A stretch of 64,000 bases of DNA, taken from assembly GCF_024679245.1 (NCBI RefSeq), contig NC_090174.1, positions 15,393,350 to 15,457,349 of the forward strand. Direction: 5' to 3'. Of this stretch, positions 34,138-47,500 are shown piece by piece. The position numbers and the translations under genes were made by a program. Source of the DNA: Pseudorasbora parva. Taxonomy: Eukaryota; Chordata; Actinopteri; Cypriniformes; Gobionidae. The notes below the pieces were generated by a model. The model was not told where the DNA came from. It did not search any database and worked only from the letters and a program-made list of their open reading frames with translations. Position 1 is the stretch's first letter, and every line of letters begins with the position of its first letter.

Positions 34138-34400
34138 TAAAGGAATAGTCCACCTCAAAGTTGAAAATTGAATCATCAATTACTCACCCTCATGTTGTTT
34201 TTTCAAACCTGTATGAATTTCTTTCTTCTGCTGAACACAGTTATTTTGAAGAATGTCGGTAACCAAACAGTTATGGAAGTCATTGGGTACCAACACCAAA
34301 AACTGTCTGGTTACCGACCTTCTTCAAAATAACTTTCTTTGTGTTCAGCAAAAGACAGAAAATCATACAGGTTTGAAACAAAATTAGTTCAATTTAATGC
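34138..34400. mobile_element. Common fish MITE inside the Harbinger intron
   Basis: Begins AAAGGAATAGTCCACCTCAA, contains TTACTCACCCTCATGTTGTT and CCTGTATGAATTTCTTTCTT, then mirrors itself (GAAGAATGTCGGTAACC against GGTTACCGACCTTCTTC). It is a foldback form of the repeat also seen at 63360-63755. It lies within the intron between the two Myb-gene exons, so it does not interrupt coding sequence. Confidence 0.65.
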
Positions 34401-34655
34401 ATTTGTTTAAATGTAGCTAAAATCAAAATCAATTTTTTCAGTGTAGTTAGGATGGATGCATGTTCTTTGTGTAGGTGCCTACTAAGCAAAATAATGTCTG
34501 AGAGACGTCTTTTTCATTCTGGTGGACTCATTTCAACGTCCGGTTTTTCGGACATCATTTTGCTTTGTGGGTGTGTTGGTTTAGTGCATTATTCACATAG
34601 CTTTTCTGAACTTATTTTGTGTAGTAATAATGCAATTTTCTCTGCTATATTTAAG

Positions 34656-34730
34656 GCAAAGTTGAACAGCCATAGAGGAGAAAGGCTGAAGAGGAAGGTT
34701 CCCACCGATCTGGCAGGATGTTGGAGTTGA
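34656..34730 (+). CDS. Harbinger Myb/SANT-like protein, exon 2 (partial)
   Basis: An acceptor-like TATTTAAG precedes 34656. The phase-0 continuation of exon 1 reads AKLNSHRGERLKRKVPTDLA, a basic segment that joins RRDLLQ from exon 1. This RRDLLQAKL...GERLKRK pattern is familiar from fish Harbinger Myb-like proteins. The frame stops at 34730. Further matching sequence (DNMLQINTNIANIIRNHSG at about 34770-34830) is in another frame, so a frameshift has probably shortened the protein. A coiled-coil-like tail is expected in the family. Confidence 0.55.
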   Translation, partial: AKLNSHRGERLKRKVPTDLAGCWS

Positions 34731-35071
34731 TGGAGAAATCTTCTAGACACAACGTCAACGTCTTCTAGACGACAACATGCTGCAGATAAATACAAACATT
34801 GCTAACATTATCCGGAACCATTCAGGAGGGTTTTTCCTTTATGAGGGAATTGTTATTCCAACGGCAATTTACATTATTTTCACTAGACGTATTCAATACA
34901 ACACTTTCAAAAAAATCATTGGTACATTTTCGAAAAGGTAAATACTTTGTAAACAGTACTTTGTAAAAACAAAAAACTCAACAAAATAGAAAAAAAAAAC
35001 TTGATGGCCAGCATTTTTAAGGGTCTAGGTACTTTTTGAGTATTCTCCTCACTCTCTTTCCCTCTCCTTAA

Positions 35072-36274
35072 TTACAGTCCGTGAGGTAGTCTTTGCGTTG
35101 TGTAGGAGGTTGTAAGTCTATCACCTTGCATCGTTCCCAACACCGTGTGTTCAGCCACAGTCTTTTTACAGTTTTCACAAAAATTGTGGAGAACAAAGCA
35201 GGCGTAAATGACAAAGGGCAAGTCCTGCAAGTTGATGTCCATAGGCCTTTTCCGTGCAGCAAATCTGGCTTTGAGACGACCAAAAGCACACTCAATGACT
35301 ATCCGTGCCCTACACAAACTTAGCCCAAAGTACTGTTCTTGAGGTGTGGAGCCACCGTTTGCACCCTTTATTCCTTCATCAAGTAAGGCAGCAGAGGGTA
35401 GGCTGGGTCACCAAGAAGATAAATTGGTATGTCCTCCTCGTTGTCCACAATCTGTTTTTTCAGAGGAGGGATCTGGCCAGTCTTAAAGTACAGGTTGAGC
35501 TTTGAATTAGCAAAAACCTGTGCATCGTGTACACTCCCGGGCCACTTTATCACAACATCCATAAATCTGTACTTATAATCACAGACCGCCTGTACATTGA
35601 GAATGTTTGCCTTTCCTGTTGATGTAGTCCATCGAGTTGGCAGACGGCTGCTTGATTTCTATGTGTGTGCCGTCGACCGCTCCCAAACACTGTGGCATGC
35701 CAAGAGCACGATGGAAACGCAAAACCAGATCCTCGGGCCTCAGCCTCCGTAAAAGGCAACTTGATGTACTTTGGACCCAGATGGACAGCGATCGCTTGGC
35801 ACGTTTGCCTGACAACAACAGACACAGCCTGTCGCGACACGACGAAGGCGTTAGCAATCTTACTTAGCCATCCTTCGTCGCTCAAATAATACAGAGTTAA
35901 CGCAACCCTTTTGAGTGCCTAATTGGTGCCCTCATGTTTGCTGTTTGCCCTTCAATATACGGACTGAGTTCCTCGCTCAGGGCGACGAGAGATGCTTTGG
36001 ACATGCGGAAATTCTCCCTCCATTCATCTTCCACAACAACGCCATTGACAAAGTTGTCCCACCAACTGCTAGTTCTACCTGGTCTTATTCAAAATTTTCT
36101 CCTAGTTGCTCTCCTGGTTGTCCTCCGCAGTGGATCTGAGAGCATGTGGCGTATGGTGTTGTCGATTATCGCTTGTTGCTCACCACAATTGCATAGAAGC
36201 AATAGATTTTGCTGTAATAAAGCTAGTAGGCTTAGTAGCTTCTGCAGCACGAACACAATCATGTAGTCCGGCAT
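35072..36274 (-). pseudogene. PIF/Harbinger (HARBI1-like) DDE transposase, frameshifted
   Basis: Candidate ATG complementary to 36272-36274. The coding match runs leftward in pieces: an N-terminal helical part, a stop near 36088, EDEWRENFRMSKASLVALSE (other frame), then [20 protein letters not shown] (35880-35800, helix-turn-helix-like). [11 protein letters not shown] near 35670 gives the first catalytic Asp, [12 protein letters not shown] near 35540 the second, and RIVIECAFGRLKARF near 35300 the final Glu. At least three frame breaks separate these blocks. The order and the D-D-E residues are preserved, so the copy died recently. The enzyme would excise and reinsert the element at 3-bp TWA-like sites. 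Confidence 0.86.
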
Positions 36275-37187
36275 TATTGTTGTTGCTGTTACGTGTGACG
36301 CAGCCGACACGTGAAGTGATGACATCATCGTTTCACAAAATATATGGATTGGCTGTACACACGAAACCGAAACGGTATCATTTTCAGATTTATCCACTTT
36401 AGGACCTGGTTTAGAAAAATAGCGGTTTCAGTCTCCCAAAGCGCCGGATCCGTGTGGACGAAACGGCAATACGATAAAAAATGTATACGTATACAGTGAC
36501 ACGCGGCTCCGTGTGGACGGGGCCTCATTTCGTTAAATTTCGAAGGCTCCGTCCTCCAGAGGACACGTCCTGTATAGGATGCAGTATACGGAGTGTCCTC
36601 AATCAGAATTAAACGAGACGTCCTTTGTAGGACACGCAGGCAGGAAGTATCACGTTGCTATGCCAACACATTCAGCCCATAGTCCTTAAAAAAATATTCA
36701 GCCTAGTTGCGCTCTCACGCCAGTTTATATGAATGAAAATTATTTATAACTAAAATTATTATGAAATGTTTCTTGTCTTGACAGCAATGTACTGTTGTAA
36801 ATGTTTAAAAAGCACTAAAGCGTTGTAATCCTGTTAACCACAACTATCTGTTTGAGGTAATAGAGCTTAAAAATAAAAACAAGCTTGAACTTACATTTTA
36901 AACACCACACCTACGCTCGCATGTATATCTGGCAGCGGTGCAGTTTTTTCATATAATATAAAAAAATATATATGACGGTTTTTAACGGCGACGCAAAGAA
37001 TTATGGGTTATCTCCAGCTGCGAAGGTTACATCTCATGCACACTCCATCCTGTGAAAGAAGGACGCATTTGAAGGTCGCATTTGGAGTGTCCTTCTCACT
37101 TTTGTGAAATGAGACGGCCTTATGATGTATGCACCCTTCAAATGCGACCTCCGGAGGACGCAGCCTTCTGAAATGAGACACAGCTAT

Positions 37188-37555
37188 TGTCACATACCTG
37201 TCCTGTATTGTGTTCACATGTGGTTTTTGTTATTCTGAGCATGTGCTCTTGTAATTGTCTGACACCCCCCCCCCCCTGTTATCTGATTAGTGTTTGATTT
37301 CTCCCACCTGTTCCCCCTTGATTTCTTCCCTTTATACGCTCCCTGTGTTTGTCAGTCTGTGTTGGATCCTTGTCTTGTCAGCGACTCCTGGTTCCTGTTT
37401 CTTTCCCCAATTGGTCTTCAGTTTTATGGTTCATGTTATGTTTTTCCCCCTTGTGGGTTTTGTTTTGTGTTTATGTTTTGGTTTTGTTAATAAATTATCC
37501 TTTTTCGCTGCACATGAGTCCTCTCACCTCAGTTTCCTTTAAGTGCAATGTGACA
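37188..37555 (+). mobile_element. LTR-like segment (possible solo LTR)
   Basis: Starts TGTCACATACC and ends AATGTGACA, with a TATA-like TTTATACGCTCC near 37331 and a polyadenylation-like TTAATAAATT near 37488, an LTR-style order. It directly abuts the MITE. No 5-bp duplication is visible (GCTAT/CGTCC), so it may be truncated or part of a rearranged element. A run of C residues lies at 37264-37278. Confidence 0.45.
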
Positions 37556-38150
37556 CGTCCTCAAAAGGCAACTTCCTGCCTTGCTAGATATCTCAAAGAG
37601 CTCATAATTTGCTCGAGACAGTACCTCACCTCCTGTGATCATTGAACTAGGTATTTGTTGTCTGGAGTTTGCTCCAGTGCATTCACAGTAATGGTATGGG
37701 CTTTTTTCTTCTCTTGTGGTGATTAAAGCCTTCTACGACATGTTTCCAAATCATAAACCCATTAGAGCAAAAGGCAGGGTCATTTCTTTTTTTGTGGTCT
37801 TTTTGATGGTGTATGCTTACACACACTTAAAACAAAGAACTTTCTGCAATGTAGGACTATAATGCAGCCATGGATACTGAGTAAACCACTTTGCCTGAAA
37901 CCGTAACTTCTTGTTTTGAAGTTTCTGTACTTTTATGAATCAGGCTGGTACGGCGCACTTCCCGTGTCCAGGACACTGCTACACTGACTTGCTTGAGGAT
38001 CACTTGCTCTCACTGACTGTCTCCTGAAGAGCAAACACAACTTACCCTCGTCTTTATGCATAATGATATCATTTTACACTAAGTACCAATTCACTTCAAT
38101 TTCAAAACAATAAAACAGGTAAACTATATATTTGATAATTTACTAATCAA
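37556..38150. other. No gene seen
   Basis: Unremarkable AT-rich spacer. Confidence 0.45.
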
Positions 38151-38153
38151 TAG

Positions 38154-39168
<1,015 letters not shown>

Positions 39169-39541
39169 ACTCATCACAGAATTACTTCAAGACCTCACCT
39201 TAATCCCTGAAGGTCCAGCTACTTTTTCCTTATCCTGCTCTGACATCTTCAAAAGATTTCTGAGTTTCCTGTATGTAATTCAATAATGGCCTAATGAATC
39301 ATATGTACACAGTGCATTCAACACATCATGTTTATATTTCAGAGCAATTTAAATAGGAAGGGGACATGATTGTGGAACCCACCTTTTAACATCTTTAACG
39401 TAACCAAATAAGTTAACTTAAGGTCATAATTTTCTAAACATCCTAAAAATCTTTTGCTTGATGCTTTGATAATTCATAGTTCATAAAGACCTCAACTGAA
39501 GCTCTGTTCAGGAAACGTTATAGTTTTCTATAAATAATAAA

Positions 39542-40284
39542 CAGAGGTGGAAAGTAACTAAGTACATTTACTTGAGTACTGTACTTAAGTACACTTTTTG
39601 AGTATCTGTCCTTAACTTGAGTATTATTTTTTTTCTGGAAACTTTTGAAAGACAAATATCGTACTTTTTACACCACTACATTTCTATCAAGGTCGAAAGT
39701 CATTTCTGTAGCAGCTTTGAAAGTCAGTGGATGATTTTTGTCTTCTTTAAAAGGTGTTTGGGGTTTTGCAAAACGCCTTTCAGGAATCACTCTTGTAGAG
39801 TCATGTGATTTCAGTGATTTATAGTTTATAGCATAATGGAAGAAGGCGGATGTCAAAATGTTCATTTTGTGGAGTATTCACATAAACAAAGTTGATCATG
39901 TCTTAAGTGAAGGTAAACAATTCGGAGAATATCAGATGTGTATCAGTGTATTAGATCTGTGCAGTTGGTTTTAAAGTGACAGCAGCTTTGTAACTTTTAT
40001 ACAAGTATTTAAATGGGCTTAAGTTAGTCGTATGCTAAGTATGTCAGCTGAAGCATCACTGAATGGCTTAAACCATGATGGCATAATGTGCATTTGTATA
40101 ATAATAATAAAATAATGTGCTGACACAATAATGTGCTCAAAGTACTTTTGAAAACAAACACTTCTGTACTTTTACTTAAGTGAAAATCTGTTTTTACAAC
40201 GTTCACTTGTAACGAAGTAATATTTAAACATTAGTACTTTTACTTTTACTCAAGTAATGAAGTTGTGTATTTTGTCCACCTCTG
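39542..40284. mobile_element. hAT MITE (CAGAGGTGGAAAGTAACTAA)
   Basis: Inverted ends CAGAGGTGGA...TCCACCTCTG, with subterminal AAGTACTTTTACTTAAGT-type repeats at both ends. Flanks ATAATAAA and ATGATAAA match in 7 of 8 positions, the 8-bp duplication of hAT elements. Length 743 bp, no transposase. A familiar fish hAT family. Confidence 0.88.
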
Positions 40285-40429
40285 ATGATAAAATAATCTA
40301 TGCTTGAATAAATATGATGATCAGTTGAGCATTCTAAAACAAAACAGCAATGCTGGTGGCTCCAAATGAATTGACATAGGCTAATTAAAACCTCAATTGA
40401 AGCCCTGATGCTGTTTCCTTAGACTGCTC

Positions 40430-41314
<885 letters not shown>

Positions 41315-41404
41315 AATGTTAACTAATGAACCTTAGTGTAAACTGTTACTATTAACATGGTTGGTCATTCAAATATAATGAATCTTTTATTAATAATATC
41401 CAAA

Positions 41405-42790
41405 TAGCACTATCAACTGGACGTAAACCAGTCAGGTTTCAAAAAGGGCCACTCAACTGAGACTCAAAAGCTCCATCCAAATCATCAGTCCTCATCCTAC
41501 TTTATCTGCCTTTGACACTGTGAATCATCATATTCTTCTGTCCACTCCCTCATCACTGGGCATCACAGGGATTCCACTCCACTGGTTTGAGTCCTATCTC
41601 ACAGGTAGGTCTTTTAAGGTTGCTTGGAGAGGAGAGGTATCCAAAACACATCAACTGACCACGGGGGTTCCTCAGGGCTCAGTGCTTGGACCTCTCCTCT
41701 TCCCCATTTACACCACATCATTGGGACCCATCATTCAGGCACATGGCCTCTCATATCATTGCTATGCTGATGACACACAGCTCTACCTCTCATTTCAACC
41801 AGATGATCCCACAGTAGCTGCACGAATCTCAAGCTGTCTGGCGGACATCTCTGCATGGATGAAAAAACATCAGCTGCAGCTCAATCTAGCAAAGACTGAA
41901 CTGCTTGTTTTCCCTGCTAATCCGACCATACAACACGATTTTACCATCCAGCTAGGTTCATCTTTGATTACTCCTGTAAATCCTACTCCTGCTCTATACT
42001 CCAAGAAATCTTGGAGTAATCTTTGATGACCAGCTGTCCTTCAAAGACCACATCTCAAAGACAGCTCGGTCATGCAGGTTTGCATTGCACAACATCAGGA
42101 AAATCAGACCGTTCCTTACGGAGCATGCAGCACAGCTTCTTGTCCAAGCCCTGGTCATTTCTAGACTTGACTTTTGCAATGCACTCCTGGCTGGACTTCC
42201 ATCTTGTGCAAACAAACTGCTGCAAATGATCCAGAACGCTGCGGCACGTCTTGTATTCAATGAGCCCAAAATGGCTCATGTCACACCTCTATTCATCTCT
42301 CTGCATTGGCTACCACTCGCTGCCCGGATCAAATTCAAAGCTCTGACTCTTGCTTATGGATCTTCCACAAGCTCAGGACCCGCATACTTCGACTCACTCC
42401 TACGAGTCTACACACCCACCTGAAGCCTTCGCTCCGCTAATGAGCGAAGGCTTGTGGTACCATCACAGAGAGGCATGAAATCCCTCTCCAGAACTTTTTC
42501 TTTCATTGTTCCTGGTTGGTGGAACGATCTTCCATCCTCCATACGCACGACAGAATCACTCGCTTCATTCAAAAGACAGGTGAAAACTCATCTCTTCCAT
42601 GAGCACTTAATCTTACATTTAAAAAAAAAAAAAAAAACTTTCCCCTCTATTTCTCTTTTCTTCTTCCTTTTTTTCTGGTTTTTGCTACTCTGAGCAGTAT
42701 ACAGTATTAACTGAGAATTCAGTGGTCTCCCTTTTATTTATCTGCATTGTGTAAGCTACACTCACTAATACATTATTAATCAATTCATAT
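41405..42790 (+). mobile_element. L2-like LINE, 5'-truncated
   Basis: A plus-strand non-LTR retrotransposon fragment. It begins abruptly inside the reverse transcriptase gene (TGGACGTAAACCAGTCAGG) and ends in an A-rich tract (about 42621-42637) followed by a T/C-rich tail. Reverse transcriptase remnants are described separately. The usual CTAAATG-type tail seen at 1190 is absent. Confidence 0.8.
41520..42640 (+). pseudogene. L2-type reverse transcriptase pseudogene
   Basis: Three consecutive frames make up the C-terminal half of a LINE reverse transcriptase. 41520-41990 has ITGIPLHWFESYLTGR, GVPQGSVLGPLLF (residues 49-61) and the catalytic CYADDTQLY (81-89). 42085-42423 has RPFLTEHAAQLLVQALVISR and the thumb-like IQNAAARLVF / LHWLPLAARI. 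42454-42620 has WWNDLPSSIR and KTHLFHEHL. Small frameshifts near 41500, 41995 and 42425 break it. The enzyme copies its RNA onto nicked chromosomal DNA. The endonuclease and N-terminal RT motifs are missing, as in most 5'-truncated LINE insertions. Confidence 0.88.
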
Positions 42791-42810
42791 AGCAGAACAA
42801 ATGAGTTCTC

Positions 42811-42893
42811 TAAAATATTGGTGGGGACAATTTCATCATCTTAAAATATTGATTGGGACTAGTACCTATAGCCCCCCTAAACCTATGCCCATA
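42811..42893. repeat. Fragment of the GGGCGTAGGTT MITE
   Basis: Carries TTAAAATATTGATTGGGACTA and CCTAAACCTATGCCC, inverse relatives of the left end at 29502-29570. Only one end is present. Confidence 0.6.
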
Positions 42894-43317
42894 CTTATGG
42901 CTCCACCTTGGCTCCTCACCCCCTCGGCTTCAACTAGGGCCGTCATCCTTACAGCTCCGCTGGGCACACTCATCCCTTTAGCTCTGCTTTATCGGTTGGT
43001 GCTCTGCCTACACCACAAACTTTCGGGCCTTATGTGTTCTGGTTTCCCATGGCTCCTCCTGCCTTCATTGCCTCCCTGGCTCCTCCCTCCGTCATCTCCT
43101 CTGTGGTGTCTATATCTTCTGGCTACTGCCAGTTTCTGCCTGTCTCCAACTTATTAACAAGCCTTCTGGGAGTTGGGTGTAATGTCAAGGTTATGCTTAT
43201 TTCTGTTTTATTTTATTGTGTTTTGGTTCCAATTTCCCTGATGCTGTTTTCCAGTGTTCTTGTTCACTGTCAGTCTCAAAGGCTTCTGATTAAGTTATGC
43301 ACCTGTTTCTAGTTTTC
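42894..43317. repeat. C/T-rich GGCTCC-type repetitive block
   Basis: Repeated GGCTCC(A/T)CCTTGG and CTCCTCC phrases recall the proline-rich linker of fish LTR elements, but no continuous frame or retroelement domain can be read. Left unassigned. Confidence 0.35.
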
Positions 43318-44548
43318 TAAAACCCCATAATGAGAATGTGAAAAAAGTTTGATTGAAATCTTTGCAAACTCAAAAATAAATAAATCAATCACGTGTGTGT
43401 GTAAGTATTTAAAAACTTTGCTTAATACCTGTTGATAATACTATACTACTTAATACTACTGTTGAAGCACCTTTGGTGCCAATTACAGCCTCAAGTCTTT
43501 TTGAGTATGCTGCTACAAGCTTAGCACACCTATTTTTGGGCAGTTTTTCCTATTTTTATTTGCAGGACCTCTCAAGCTCCATCAGGTTAAATAGGGAGTG
43601 TCTGTGCACAGCCATTTTCAAATCTCTGGCTGGTGGGTGGGACTCCTTTCCTAGCCCTCAAGCTCCACAAGTACTCCCTCCATGACGCACAATGTTGCAG
43701 ACTCATGCACCTGGTCAGACTCTTGCTGTGGGCAATGCTCCGGGGCGATGATTCCACTCAACCTCTTCCTGAGTTTGGGCTTGTCTGTCGTAGCAGGCCG
43801 GTCTCTACGGTCTGCAGTGGGCACAGGCAACTCCCTTGTGCCGGTCACGGATCGGTGGTGGATGGCTGGTCTCTGCCATTGGTGGAAGGGGACTGGTAAT
43901 GCCGTCCGTTGGTACAGGCGGAGCTGAGATTTGCAAGAACACACTCCACATAAGCGGCAAAATCCTCTTTATGACCACCCGCTGGAACGCATGCCTTCGA
44001 CTGCTTGCTCAGGCTGGTAGTAAAAAACACAGAGCGAGCAGTCAGGGTAGTGTCTCAGCCATGCCAGGTCGAGGAAGTCATGCGTATGCCCTTCCAGCAG
44101 ACGTTCTTCCTGCTTCAGGCAGAATAGCTTCACAGCAGAGAAGTCCATAGGTAACAGGGGGAAAACTCAAACTAAACAGAAAGGGAAAATGTCTTTAAGA
44201 AAAAAAGAAAAGAAAAAACATTGGTCAGCTGTACTGTCTTAAACTATGGTGATTAAACCTGTCAAAGATGCTAAAGAACTGGAAATGGGAAATGTTATGA
44301 CAAAACTCGCAGGACACACACCAGTTAACCAGTTAACATAAGAAAATGGAGAGTCAATCTTTGTTTCATCAGAGAATTTAGTTTCTCATGGTCTGAGAAT
44401 CGTTCAGATGCCTTTTAGCAAACTCCAGGTGATGTAATGTAGGGGTAATGTAGAATTTTGAGAAAAAAAATAATTAATTTAATCCATTTTGGAATAAGGC
44501 TGAGTGAAAAAGTGAAGCGCTGTGAATACTTTCCAGATACACTGTATG
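43318..44548. mobile_element. Second Tc1-like element, decayed and interrupted
   Basis: Left part 43318-43631 (CCCCATAATGAGAATGTGAA, TTGAAGCACCTTTGGTGCCA, CTCAAGCTCCATCAGGTTAA) and right part 44346-44548 (CAATCTTTGTTTCATCAGAG, TTTGGAATAAGGCTGAGTGA, TGAATACTTTCCAGATACAC) belong to a well-known fish Tc1 family different from the copy at 11726. The middle is replaced by unrelated sequence (43632-44345), and much of the transposase region is deleted. Confidence 0.72.
43632..44345 (-). mobile_element. Unclassified insert in the Tc1 remnant, possibly LTR-derived
   Basis: GC-richer than its surroundings. Near its right end (44226-44340) it shares phrases with the LTR-like segment at 23520-23610 (TATGGTGAT.AAA, ATGACAAAA.CTC, CACACCAGTTAAC). 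A 97-codon minus-strand frame (43944-43651) is Arg/Pro/Thr-rich with RELPVPTADRRDRPATTDKP and CVMEGVLVELEG, reminiscent of LTR-element gag linkers, but without a diagnostic motif. Confidence 0.35.
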
Positions 44549-47500
44549 TTGATGTGGTTGTGTCCTGCCATTATTCCTGTTATGTCCAATGTGTTCTGAA
44601 TTATTTTGTCTTCTGTTAGTTTTTGTGGGATTACTACAGCTACAGAAAATGGCAGCATTAATATAAAACTATTAATATAAATGTTTAATTTAAATGCATG
44701 GCAAAGTTTCCTTAATTTAAGGTTTTCTTTTTTGTTTATTAAAATATTGCACCATTTTATGTCAAGAGCAATGCATAAAGATAAATCTGTTGTCCATTTG
44801 ATCTGTGCATGAGGTAAAGTCCTGTTTTTAAAATTACAGTTGGGGTCTCAGGTCAAATGTCAAAAGTGTGATTAAAAGAGAAAAAAGACAAAGGTGAAAC
44901 AGAGGACACCATAAATCACATCTTAAGAGATAGGAGAATTTTGTCTCCAAGCTATCTTGTAATTCCTTAAGAGAAATATACACCACATTCTATGTTTGTT
45001 GTATATTTGGTCTTGGATCATTTTGATGAGAAATGTTTGAGTTCATATTGAAATATTTTACCTTTAATTGCAAGCTTTAGCATCTTGGGAAATCTAAATC
45101 TTTTTGCTAGAAAGCTGTTTTTTTACCAAGAGAAAAATCTACCAAATCAACAATCATTTGTTCTCTCATTGTTGCTCGGAGAAACAAGTTTTTAAGGAGA
45201 TCTCTTTTTATATGAGCTCTTTTCAATGTGTATCATACATCATACATTTCATAATAAGAGCTAAAGTTTAAGAAACCAACTGAAATTGTTTGTGCCTCCT
45301 CTTTCCATCTCATTCTCACACAGGAAGTAGAAGTTAAGTATTCACATTCATTTATTTCAGTTATTTCAATCATGAATCATGTTGCTATCTGCATCAATCA
45401 ATCATACAATTTCTCTTTCTCCCTCCAGTTGGATAAATATTCTGTATCTAGAATGAATGTATTTCCCAGCACTTCATATGCGATTGTTTCGTTGCACATT
45501 TAATTATTTGCTGCTATAAATAATTACATAATGCAAATACATTTATTCTAGACCTACAACCGTAATATAGACCAAAAGTTTCACTTGTTCTTTTGAGGTA
45601 AAACTTTATATTGAAATAGTTTACTTTTATTTATTTCTTTATTTAAATTAGCATAGTCTTTAAAATGTAATTAATGTGATTTTTTTGGTGTGATTTTTTT
45701 TTTGTTTTTTGTTTTTTGTATGGCTTACACATAAAAGGCTTTTGTAAAGTAACAAAAATAAACAATACAAATAGTGAAAAGGTAAATTATAAAATTATAA
45801 AAATGGCATAAAAGTGTCTGGAGTTGTAGAAACACAGTCTACAAATGTTATGGTGAAAAAGATTCTCTGTACAGGGCTGTGAACTTAGCCGCTAATGTTA
45901 TTGGAGATAAGTTTAGTGTCTTCAATTCCCCATTTCACATATTTGCCCGTATAAATGTCAGCATATGATATATTCTTCAGTATATTAAGTTGACAACCGA
46001 GGTGTTGTCTTGCAAGAAGGATGGTTCTTTTAACGTCTGTGTGGGGGAGCGTTGACATGCATGAATTATTGGACTTATGGAAGCTTTGGCATGCATGTAT
46101 AATGTTCAGTACAGCAGCGGATGATGGGGAGAAAAGAAAGAAGAGCGATGCATAGCAAGAAAGAGGGCTCTTTTCCAGTTTTGTTTAAATAAGCGTTGGT
46201 GGGTGATGCATTTCACAAGTTCCTCTTATGTCAATGGGTATTATGGGATAGGCTGTGTGAGAATTCTCAGCTTGCTCACAAAAGTGGGAGAATCAGTGAA
46301 TGGGAGGCAAAATGAAAGAAGAGAGTCAAAAGAGCCGTCGCTGCAGCAGTGGAATAAGGTCCGATTAATGGTTTAAGGGGCCCTAGTTTGCGCAATGGGA
46401 ATTTTTTTAAAAGGTTTGGACATTCACTGAGGGGGTGTAGAGAGATCTTCTGTTGCCTACCTGCAGCATTCTTTCAAAACTGGAGAGAAAATCAGTGAAA
46501 AAGAGGGCAGAACAATGAGTCCAGAAGACTCAATCTACTTTTCATAAATTAATAGATGTTCTTTTTTTACAGCTGAAATTTGAATTATGCTGCACACAGT
46601 GGCTGATCAATTTCATGTCAGGTTGGTCAAGTCAGGGCACAAAAAAACGTGGGTGTTTTTGTTTTTGTTTGTTTGTTTCTTGCCATTTCAGGCAAAAGGA
46701 AATCAAAAACCAGGCAAAAAATCACTATTTTTTCCTCTAAATAACATTAGGAAAAAGCTCAAAACAGAATACATTTTCATGATTCCAAACCAAAATTAAA
46801 TCAATAAATAAAAATAATATAATGATTATGGATTAATACATTAATATATAATGATAATCACAAATACAAATACGCTTTCATACATTTAAAATTTATGTTT
46901 TTAAATGTAAATTAAATTTTTTGTAATTCTATCAATTTAGTGAAGTTGGCAGCTCTACAATACTATGTCGGTAATATAACTCATATAATAAAACAAAAAA
47001 TCAATAAATAAAAATCTAACCCAAAACCGAATAATTAAACTAATACAATCAACTACAGTGACACTAAACTGAACTATAATAACCCTTCATGTCCATGGCA
47101 TGAACAACCATGGATGAGCAATTCGACCATGTCTGAAGTAGGACATTCTTTGCTTCTTTAAGCTAGAATCACGGCTTTCTCCTCGCTATGTGTGTGCCCC
47201 ACTTTCAATCTACATCTTTGAGTGGCAGTTGGTGGTCTGTATGGACCTGTCTGCTTTGATATCCATATTTGATTAGCATAAGAATAGCCGTGGCTGCAGA
47301 GGTTCCTGGTTTGGTGGCCCCCCAGCTTTATGAGATGGTCACAAACAGGTTTGGAGCCTCAGCATAACTAATCTACAGCAAGAACAAAAGACCAGCTGAC
47401 AGTTCCAGTCAAAATTGGTTAGGCTTTGAAACACTCAGTTCTCTCCAAAATCCTGTCAAACGCATATTCTGTATATTGTTTAAGTGTCAAACATACATAC

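Larger units (their letters stand above)
33296..36524. mobile_element. PIF/Harbinger transposon, near full length
   Basis: 3,229 bp with inverted ends GGCCACGTCCACACG and the complement CGTGTGGACGGGGCC, flanked by TCA on both sides (33293-33295, 36525-36527). It contains the two convergent genes expected of an autonomous element: a Myb/SANT-like gene on the plus strand and a DDE transposase on the minus strand. The transposase is broken, so this copy is immobile by itself. Confidence 0.9.
33284..37185. mobile_element. MITE (AGCTGTGTCTCA ends) split by a Harbinger transposon
   Basis: The left 12 bp AGCTGTGTCTCA (33284-33295) and the right end TGAGACACAGCT (37174-37185) are perfect inverted repeats with ATT on both sides. 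The body resumes at 36528 with CGAAGGCTCCGTCCTCC, the inverse of GGAGGACGCAGCCTTC near the right end. So one 670-bp MITE was present first and received the Harbinger element at its twelfth base. Confidence 0.78.

Noticed and set aside
34452..34655. Upstream part of a 92-codon ORF as a separate gene
   Set aside because: Intron sequence of the Harbinger Myb-like gene; only the end from 34656 matches the family.
37290..37645. Three overlapping hydrophobic ORFs (possible membrane protein)
   Set aside because: T-rich LTR-like DNA reads as Phe/Leu/Val in all frames; no consistent protein.
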